Source of the DNA: Planctomycetes bacterium RIFCSPHIGHO2_12_FULL_52_36
GTDB lineage: Bacteria > Planctomycetota > Brocadiia > Brocadiales > Bathyanammoxibiaceae
Assembly: GCA_001828545.1 (NCBI GenBank)
Contig: MHYW01000076.1
Span: forward strand, 1-7,221
Reading direction: 5' to 3'
DNA length: 7,221 nt
Position 1 is the first letter of the stretch; each line of letters begins with the position of its first letter. The notes under the pieces were generated by a model. The model searched no databases. It saw only the letters and a program-made list of their open reading frames with translations, and was not told where the DNA came from. A program made the position numbers and the translations under genes. Positions 1-4,200 of the stretch are shown here, in pieces.

Positions 1-282
1 GGCCTTACCACCTTCTATCATTATTGGCAACCCCTCTTCCAGTATGTCAGCCTCCTCATAGTCCCCCCCACCCGGACGCCCATCCGCCTGAGCCTGCCCT
101 GCATCGTTCTGGTGCAGGGCCTGGCCTTGAGCGGAGTGAAGGGATGGACCACTGCCTGGAGCGGATTCCCCCTGGACTGACACCGCCCCGTCAGGAGTGG
201 CACCACCGCCTTCGTGAGGCTCCAGGATAAGAAGAGGCCCTGCCAGGAGGAGTAATAGGACTGCATACCTTTTTATAGACAA
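1..282 (-). CDS. 5' part of an unrecognised exported protein gene, TTG start, cut by the window edge
   Basis: I do not recognise this protein. An open frame of 94 codons runs without a stop from a TTG at 282-280 to the left edge. It opens with a typical export signal: MSIKRYAVLLLLLAG, basic residues followed by a hydrophobic stretch to about residue 20. After it comes a Gly/Ala/Gln/Ser-rich, low-complexity segment (about 24-73), then an acidic patch (DYEEADILEEG, about 74-84). TTG was chosen because an AAGGTGGT Shine-Dalgarno sequence sits 4 bases upstream. No ATG in this frame would preserve the signal peptide, and the ATG-initiated frame at 266-21 on the same strand gives a protein without recognisable features. 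Upstream in-frame TTG or GTG codons are possible but less well placed. The gene is divergent from the Rieske operon. The product is probably periplasmic or in the anammoxosome lumen; the true domain lies outside the window. Confidence 0.6.
   Translation of the reverse strand, partial: MSIKRYAVLLLLLAGPLLILEPHEGGGATPDGAVSVQGESAPGSGPSLHSAQGQALHQNDAGQAQADGRPGGGDYEEADILEEGLPIMIEGGKA
96..120. repeat. In-frame inverted repeat inside the partial exported-protein gene
   Basis: GCCCTGCA at 96-103 is matched perfectly by TGCAGGGC at 113-120 around a 9-base loop. It lies in the low-complexity part of the partial gene (protein segment around ALHQNDAG). Eight base pairs can arise by chance in GC-rich low-complexity DNA, so it gains weight mainly from similar in-frame palindromes in the lipoprotein gene at the other end of the window. 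Confidence 0.4.
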
Positions 283-286
283 TTTT

Positions 287-294
287 ACCACCTT
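287..294 (-). promoter_or_regulatory. Strong ribosome-binding site that fixes a TTG start
   Basis: On the minus strand the bases read AAGGTGGT, a seven-of-eight match to AAGGAGGT. They lie four bases before the TTG at 282-280. This site decides the start of the partial exported-protein gene. Confidence 0.6.
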
Positions 295-340
295 CAGACC
301 TTCATTCAAATATCTACTGCCCTTTGTTAGAAGCGGCCCC

Positions 341-359
341 TGAATCCGCCTCAGGCGGA
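341..359. repeat. Palindromic repeat, copy 1 (TCCGCCTCAGGCGGA)
   Basis: The 15-base palindrome occupies 345-359. With its left flank TGAA it makes a 19-base block, TGAATCCGCCTCAGGCGGA, that recurs exactly at 4148-4166. A third copy with TT in the centre lies at 443-457. Recurrence with identical arms at three non-coding sites points to a dispersed REP-like element rather than a chance hairpin. Confidence 0.75.
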
Positions 360-367
360 CCATGTTT

Positions 368-397
368 AAGTTACCCTATTTGTATTCGTATAGTCAA
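368..397 (-). promoter_or_regulatory. Weak candidate sigma-70-type promoter for the leftward gene
   Basis: On the minus strand TTGACT (397-392, five of six to the -35 consensus) is followed after 18 bases by TAACTT (373-368, only three of six to the -10 consensus). Initiation here would give a leader of about 80 bases that begins next to the palindrome at 345-359. The -10 box is poor, so this is only a candidate. Confidence 0.2.
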
Positions 398-433
398 TAA
401 CTTTCCCTGAGCCCTTGTGGGGCATGGGACGGA

Positions 434-472
434 GTAGGGGCATCCGCCTTAGGCGGACAACGTGCCCCTTAC
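434..472. repeat. Nested palindrome: TCCGCC repeat (copy 2) inside a GTAGGGGCA inverted repeat
   Basis: TCCGCCTTAGGCGGA (443-457) is framed by GTAGGGGCA (434-442) and TGCCCCTTAC (463-472). The outer arms pair over nine bases if one T is bulged. The outer arms resemble the TGTAGGGGC arms of the repeats at 6954-6984 and 7081-7095. Transcribed in either direction the block would form a long hairpin. There is no T-run directly after it, so it is not an evident intrinsic terminator. Confidence 0.65.
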
Positions 473-484
473 AAAGGATTGAGG

Positions 485-549
485 GTCTTAGGAGTCAAAA
501 TCAAAATCTTTCCTACGTCCACAATTCCACTAATCCCTGACTCCTAGAC
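485..549. repeat. 65-base element bounded by 12/13-base inverted repeats
   Basis: GTCTTAGGAGTCA (485-497) and TGACTCCTAGAC (538-549) are inverted copies that match over all 12 bases of the shorter arm when one T is bulged; the inner 9 bases (TAGGAGTCA/TGACTCCTA) are perfect. The 40-base interior is AT-rich. The size and terminal symmetry suit a small MITE-like or REP-like element. I see no clear target-site duplication. Confidence 0.55.
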
Positions 550-551
550 TA

Positions 552-590
552 GTACACTCAGGTACACTGGATTGTACACTAATGTGTACA
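552..590. promoter_or_regulatory. Operator-like cluster: three GTACACT repeats ending in an 18-base palindrome
   Basis: GTACACT occurs at 552-558, 562-568 and 574-580, with starts 10 and 12 bases apart, so roughly one helical turn each. The last copy is part of a perfect 7+4+7 palindrome, TGTACACTAATGTGTACA, at 573-590. Repeated half-sites on one face of the helix leading into a dyad are typical of a transcription-factor binding array. Its position about 300 bases before the Rieske start, and 290 bases before the leftward start, does not tell which gene it controls. The binding protein is unknown. Confidence 0.5.
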
Positions 591-787
591 GTTGTAACCA
601 TTTATTTTATAAGCTATTGAATAGACATACTGGCCTCTTGTGAATTATTAGTAACAAGAGAAACCAGGATAGAAAGGTTCCACATTGGTTGTCAGGTCTT
701 GAGCAATGTTTCGTAAGTATTTATTGTATAAGGAAATATACATGTGCCAGACTGCATGTGCCTGCCGGCCAGCAATAGGTGAAGAAA

Positions 788-803
788 TGGTATGCGTATT
801 GCT
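788..803 (+). promoter_or_regulatory. Candidate sigma-54 (-24/-12) promoter of the Rieske operon
   Basis: TGGTATG-N4-TTGCT matches the TGGCACG-N4-TTGCW consensus at ten of twelve informative positions. The GG and GC dinucleotides have the exact required spacing. It would start transcription near 814 and leave a leader of about 75 bases before the Rieske ATG. The GTACACT array about 200-260 bases upstream lies at a distance suited to an enhancer-binding activator. A single match in 600 bases can be accidental, so confidence is limited. Confidence 0.35.
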
Positions 804-889
804 AGTATTTGCCTATGCGGCGTTTGTACATCTTTTTTAAGAACTTGTAGTGATTGAAGCGAATCTATAGAATCTGAGGGACAATAACT

Positions 890-1399
890 ATGCCGCAGGT
901 AACAATGGGAGCAGAGAAAAGAGAAGAGGCAGGTGGTATATGGACGTCCCGGCGTAGTTTCTTCACCCTGGCGGCCTGGGGAATATTTCTGGCCACGATA
1001 GGGACCTACTTATGGAATCTCTTGGGGACAACCGGCTTCTTCTTTCCTAGGGTACTGTATGAGCCCTCTAAACGGTTTGCCGTAGGTTATCCCCAGGATT
1101 TTCCAGACCACAGTGTGGTTACCCTAAAGGCCAGGAGGGTATTTGTCGTCCGGGAGGGCAATGCCTTTCAGGCCATATCCATGATTTGCCAACACCTGGG
1201 ATGCGCCGTGCATTGGACCGAAGAAAAGGGTATCTTTGAGTGTCCCTGCCATGGGAGCAAGTACTACAAGGACGGCGTTAACTTTGCTGGCCCCGCCCCA
1301 AGGCCCCTCTATCACTTCCATACGTCTCTTTCCGACATTGGGAAACTGGTCATAGATACGAGTCAAATAGTAGAACGGGATAGGAAGCTGGTAATATAA
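890..1399 (+). CDS. petC: Rieske iron-sulfur protein of a b6f/bc1-like complex
   Basis: This 169-residue protein carries the [2Fe-2S] cluster that takes the first electron from quinol at the Qo site and passes it to a cytochrome c. Box 1 is CQHLGC (Cys100, His102, Cys105) and box 2 is CPCHGS (Cys118, Cys120, His121, Ser123). By family knowledge Cys100, His102, Cys118 and His121 bind the cluster, and Cys105-Cys120 form the disulfide. Ser123 and Tyr125 match the residues that raise the potential of bc1-type Rieske clusters. An SRRSFF twin-arginine motif (20-25) precedes one hydrophobic helix (about 26-46), as in Tat-exported Rieske proteins that keep their anchor. GAGGGA eight bases before the ATG supports the start. 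It opens the five-gene operon and lies 77 bases before the cytochrome b gene. The gene symbol is by homology. Confidence 0.93.
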   Translation: MPQVTMGAEKREEAGGIWTSRRSFFTLAAWGIFLATIGTYLWNLLGTTGFFFPRVLYEPSKRFAVGYPQDFPDHSVVTLKARRVFVVREGNAFQAISMICQHLGCAVHWTEEKGIFECPCHGSKYYKDGVNFAGPAPRPLYHFHTSLSDIGKLVIDTSQIVERDRKLVI

Positions 1400-1476
1400 T
1401 AATCGGCCGTCAGCCATCAACAATTGGCCGAGACCCCGAAAGCCGATAAGCTGAAGGCCAAAAAGGAGTCCTGCGC

Positions 1477-2250
1477 ATGTTCCCCGACCTCAAAGAAATA
1501 GGCGATAAGATTACGCAGAACGACGTCTGGAAGTCTATCTTCCGTCATAGGTACGAAGATACCTCTCGTAATCGCACGCTCCAGGTCCTCAGCAATGTAT
1601 GGCTTCACATACATCCTCCCGCCGTAACGAAGGGCAGTATAAATATCTCCTTTACCTGGTGTCTTGGGGGGCTGACCTTTTTTGTCTTCCTCTTTGAAAC
1701 CCTCACAGGTGTATTGTTGATGTTCTATTACACCCCGGACGTAAACCGGGCCTATGCCGATATGCTGGACCTGAGCAATAATGCAATACCGCTTGGCAGG
1801 CTATTGAGAAACACGCACAGATGGGCCGGCCACGCCATGGTCATAACGGTATGTTTCCACATGCTGAGGGTCTTCCTTACCGGCTCCTATAAGGCACCAA
1901 GACAATTTAACTGGGTGGTAGGTGTGATACTCCTCGTACTCACCCTATTACTGAGTTTCACAGGCTACCTCCTGCCATGGGACCAACTCGGATATTGGGC
2001 CATTACGGTAGGTACCAATATGGCAGGGGCTACGCCCTTTGCAGGCTATCAAGGCCCCTTTGCAGAGCTATTTGGGTTCACTATTGATAACGATATACGG
2101 TTTGGCCTCCTGGGAGGCACCTCCATACAGGCACCTGCCCTCCTCAGGGCCTATGTATGGCATTGTATAGGCCTCCCCGCCCTGGCAGGTGGGCTTATGA
2201 TGCTCCACTTCTGGAGGATAAGGAAGGACGGATTCTCAGGACAGCTGTAA
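1477..2250 (+). CDS. petB: Cytochrome b6-like subunit (N-terminal half of a split cytochrome b)
   Basis: This 257-residue membrane protein should hold the two b hemes that carry electrons across the membrane in the Q cycle. His114 and His229 would bind heme bL, and His128 and His244 heme bH. The spacings of 14 residues (114/128) and 15 residues (229/244) equal those of plant b6, not the 14-residue second spacing usual in mitochondrial cytochrome b. It follows b6 closely elsewhere: HRWAGH, LTGSYKAPR, LPWDQLGYW and a final IRKDGFSGQL. Cys62 in WCLGG aligns with Cys35 of b6, which binds heme c_i (c_n) covalently. It has four hydrophobic helices and an N-terminal extension of about 25-30 residues relative to b6. 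AAGGAG lies eight bases before the ATG. The C-terminal half of cytochrome b is the next gene. The symbol is by homology to b6. Confidence 0.93.
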   Translation: MFPDLKEIGDKITQNDVWKSIFRHRYEDTSRNRTLQVLSNVWLHIHPPAVTKGSINISFTWCLGGLTFFVFLFETLTGVLLMFYYTPDVNRAYADMLDLSNNAIPLGRLLRNTHRWAGHAMVITVCFHMLRVFLTGSYKAPRQFNWVVGVILLVLTLLLSFTGYLLPWDQLGYWAITVGTNMAGATPFAGYQGPFAELFGFTIDNDIRFGLLGGTSIQAPALLRAYVWHCIGLPALAGGLMMLHFWRIRKDGFSGQL

Positions 2251-2286
2251 GTTCTTTGGAGTCCACATAAATAATAGAGGAAAGTT

Positions 2287-3024
2287 ATGGCCAATCCCGA
2301 AGCAACTATGTTAAGACCTGAACCAAAACAGACACTGACAGGGCCTGAAAAAATACACACCTGGCCCCATCTAGTGGCAAAGGAATTCTTGTGTGCCCTA
2401 CTCTTCCTGGTAGTCATACTACTTTACAGCTATTACGTAGATGCACCCTTAAGAGAACTCGCCAACCCAGGCGAACCAGAGAACCCTGCCAAGGCCCCCT
2501 GGTACTTCCTGGGCCTGCAGGAAGAGCTAGTGTACTTTGACCCATGGTTTGCCGGGGTGGTCCTGCCCTCCCTGATTATAATAGGTCTTATGTTTATACC
2601 TTACATTGACTTCAACCCCAAAGGCAACGGTTACTATACCTTTGGGGAGAGGAAATTTGCCGTAACTACCTTCAGTTTCGGGTTCTTACTCTGGTATGTA
2701 CTTATCATCATGGGAGTTTACTGTAGAGGGCCTTTCTGGGCCTGGTTCTGGCCCTGGGAGAAGTGGACCCTCGCCTTCCCGACACCCCCGCCTCTATGGA
2801 GTCTACCGGCCCCCGTAGGGGTCCTGCTACTATTAGCCTATTTTGGACTGGGCACATGGTTACCGGCCCGCAGATGGAAAGACTTCTACCAGCGACTCGG
2901 GCCGGTTAAATATGGCGTTACGATGTTCTTACTGCTCACCATGACAGGTACTATCTTAAAGATGGGCCTTAGATTAGGGCTCAACGTCAAGTATGTCTTA
3001 CAAACGCCCTGGTTCAACATCTAG
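2287..3024 (+). CDS. petD: Subunit IV-like protein (C-terminal half of a split cytochrome b) with extra C-terminal helices
   Basis: This 245-residue membrane protein completes the Qo site with the b6-like subunit. The Qo motif, PEWY in most cytochromes b, reads APWY (Ala70-Tyr73), followed by FLGLQE. The loop before it (ELANPGEPENPAK) is typical of split cytochromes b outside plants and cyanobacteria. Hydrophobic segments lie at about 31-50, 87-106, 125-146, 174-192 and 208-227. Plant subunit IV has three helices and about 160 residues, so the last 85 residues are an extension with two more. A Trp/Pro-rich loop (RGPFWAWFWPWEKW, about 147-160) precedes the extension. GAGGAAA shortly before the ATG supports the start. 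It begins 36 bases after the b6-like gene and ends 45 bases before the hexaheme gene, so co-transcription is likely. The symbol is by homology. Confidence 0.88.
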   Translation: MANPEATMLRPEPKQTLTGPEKIHTWPHLVAKEFLCALLFLVVILLYSYYVDAPLRELANPGEPENPAKAPWYFLGLQEELVYFDPWFAGVVLPSLIIIGLMFIPYIDFNPKGNGYYTFGERKFAVTTFSFGFLLWYVLIIMGVYCRGPFWAWFWPWEKWTLAFPTPPPLWSLPAPVGVLLLLAYFGLGTWLPARRWKDFYQRLGPVKYGVTMFLLLTMTGTILKMGLRLGLNVKYVLQTPWFNI

Positions 3025-3069
3025 AGTAACACCAGAAGATTGAAAACTGAGAACTGAAAAAGGTGATGT

Positions 3070-4131
3070 ATGAAGAGAAAGTTATTCCTCCTTTTTAGTC
3101 TGGCATTCTTCTACTCCTCCTATCTCTGGTTTGAGGAGGGGAAGAACCCCGCCTGGGCAAAGTATCAACGGACCTTTTATCAGAAGAGGCTAGTGGAACT
3201 GGAGAAGGAACATAAGGCCGCCACCGCTGAGAAGGACAAGAAAGACCTTGAGAAAAAGATAGCCATCCTTCGTTCCCAGAAGCCTGAGATAAAGCAGATT
3301 CTACTAAAGGGTACGGGCACCTGGGATAAACTGGGGAACGGTAATAAAGTGGATAGATGTATCACCTGTCATATTGACGAGTCAGGGCTTAAGGCCAGCC
3401 ACGCCGTAGTCTCGGAATTCCCCTTTGACGTATACGGCTGTACCGTATGCCATAAAGGTATCGGCAGGGCCCTCGCAGAAAAGGAGGCCCACAGGGGGAT
3501 GTATACCCACCGCCGCCAGATGCAGCAGAGGATGGCCTCTGCTGACAAGGTCTTTGAACTCTGGCTGGAACTCACGGAACTTTCCCCGGAAGAGACAGAC
3601 CCCAACCTTACGCCAGTCTGGGGAAACTTCAGGTATAACGGCGTGACAGGGGAAAAGGCCATCTACGTAGGCAGTCAGAAGTGCCTCAGGTGTCACACCG
3701 GGCTGACTGCCCCCCATGCCGAACAGTGGAAGAGGACCAAGTTCACCAGTTTTGAGAGGGTCAAGCAGGCCCCTGATTTTATTGAGGGAGACGAGAATTA
3801 CAGAAAGCAGTGCTACAAGTGCCACACCACAGGCTACAACCCAGGCAATGGGAAGTATGTGGACGAAGGCGTAACCTGTGAGGCCTGCCACGGACCGGGA
3901 GAACTCTTCAGCTATTTCATGGACATTGGTAAGGCCCAGGAAGGTCAGAAGATAGCCAGGGTCAACAGCCCCTACAACGTCTGTTTTGAGTGCCACATCA
4001 GCCGCCACCACGAGATGAGGGTAAAGTTCTTTAAGGACCGCGGCCTTTCTGATGACTGGTGGTTCACGAAATACTCAAACCTTTTAATAGAGTCGGAAAA
4101 GATAAGTCCTTCCCAGGGATGGTTAAGATAG
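3070..4131 (+). CDS. Membrane-anchored hexaheme cytochrome c, cytochrome c554-like in its C-terminal part
   Basis: The 353-residue protein has six CXXCH heme sites: CITCH (97-101), CTVCH (124-128), CLRCH (205-209), CYKCH (248-252), CEACH (270-274) and CFECH (305-309). Residues 4-20 form an uncleaved-looking signal anchor. Residues about 31-77 are rich in Lys and Glu with coiled-coil character, so the heme domain may stand off from the membrane on a stalk. The last four sites lie in a cytochrome c554-like pattern (YVGSQKCLRCH, CHTTGYNPGNG, GVTCEACHGPGE). No cytochrome f or c1 is encoded here, so I infer that this protein accepts electrons from the Rieske head and hands them to the octaheme protein downstream. 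AAGGTGAT lies directly upstream of the ATG. His111, His141, His147, His216, His313 and His314 are candidate distal ligands. The exact orthologous group is uncertain. Confidence 0.85.
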   Translation: MKRKLFLLFSLAFFYSSYLWFEEGKNPAWAKYQRTFYQKRLVELEKEHKAATAEKDKKDLEKKIAILRSQKPEIKQILLKGTGTWDKLGNGNKVDRCITCHIDESGLKASHAVVSEFPFDVYGCTVCHKGIGRALAEKEAHRGMYTHRRQMQQRMASADKVFELWLELTELSPEETDPNLTPVWGNFRYNGVTGEKAIYVGSQKCLRCHTGLTAPHAEQWKRTKFTSFERVKQAPDFIEGDENYRKQCYKCHTTGYNPGNGKYVDEGVTCEACHGPGELFSYFMDIGKAQEGQKIARVNSPYNVCFECHISRHHEMRVKFFKDRGLSDDWWFTKYSNLLIESEKISPSQGWLR

Positions 4132-4147
4132 AAATCTTTGCCTGTAG

Positions 4148-4166
4148 TGAATCCGCCTCAGGCGGA
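4148..4166. repeat. Palindromic repeat, copy 3, inside the operon before the HAO-like gene
   Basis: The 19-base block is identical to 341-359. It lies 16 bases after the hexaheme stop codon and ends 34 bases before the HAO-like start, in the only intergenic gap of the operon that carries such an element. In the mRNA it would form a 6-7 bp hairpin that could mark a processing or stability boundary. No T-run follows it, so it is not a clear terminator. Confidence 0.75.
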
Positions 4167-4185
4167 GAATCTAAAGGGAGTCTTT

Positions 4186-4192
4186 AAAGGAG
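4186..4192 (+). promoter_or_regulatory. Ribosome-binding site that selects the 4201 start
   Basis: AAAGGAG lies eight bases before the ATG at 4201 and only two bases before the in-frame ATG at 4195. A longer frame from 4138 would have to translate through the palindromic repeat and put 21 extra residues before the signal peptide, so 4201 is preferred. Confidence 0.7.
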
Positions 4193-4200
4193 AGATGTTT

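Larger units (their letters stand above)
283..889. other. Divergent intergenic region without a convincing gene
   Basis: These 607 bases separate the leftward exported-protein gene from the rightward Rieske operon. I find no coding frame with a ribosome-binding site and protein-like composition, and no tRNA-like fold. The region holds two copies of the TCCGCC palindrome (345-359, 443-457), a 65-base inverted-repeat element (485-549), a GTACACT repeat cluster (552-590), an 8-base direct repeat CATGTGCC (741-748 and 755-762) and a possible sigma-54 promoter (788-803). Bases 591-740 are AT-rich and otherwise featureless to me. Confidence 0.7.

Noticed and set aside
83..94. Possible half copy of the TCCGCC palindrome (TCCGCCTGAGCC) in the partial gene
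   Set aside because: Only the left arm matches; the right arm is lost, so chance in GC-rich coding sequence is as likely.
24..230. 68-codon plus-strand frame
   Set aside because: Antisense to the partial exported-protein gene; Pro/His/Arg-rich product and no ribosome-binding site.
21..266. ATG-started 81-codon frame on the minus strand
   Set aside because: It overlaps the TTG-started frame, which has a proper ribosome-binding site and a signal peptide; the ATG frame gives a composition typical of a shadow frame.
699..727. TTGAGC-N17-TATTGT as a sigma-70 promoter for the Rieske operon
   Set aside because: Only four of six matches in each box in AT-rich DNA; the sigma-54-like box nearer the gene is better, though neither is proven.
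1403..1431. Inverted repeat TCGGCC/GGCCGA between the Rieske and cytochrome b genes
   Set aside because: A 6-bp stem with a 17-base loop is too weak to call.
3382..4011. 209-codon minus-strand frame
   Set aside because: Long but fully antisense to the hexaheme cytochrome, whose six CXXCH motifs settle the coding strand.
4138..4200. Upstream ATG start for the HAO-like gene (21 extra residues)
   Set aside because: It would translate the palindromic repeat and bury the signal peptide; the ribosome-binding site points to 4201.
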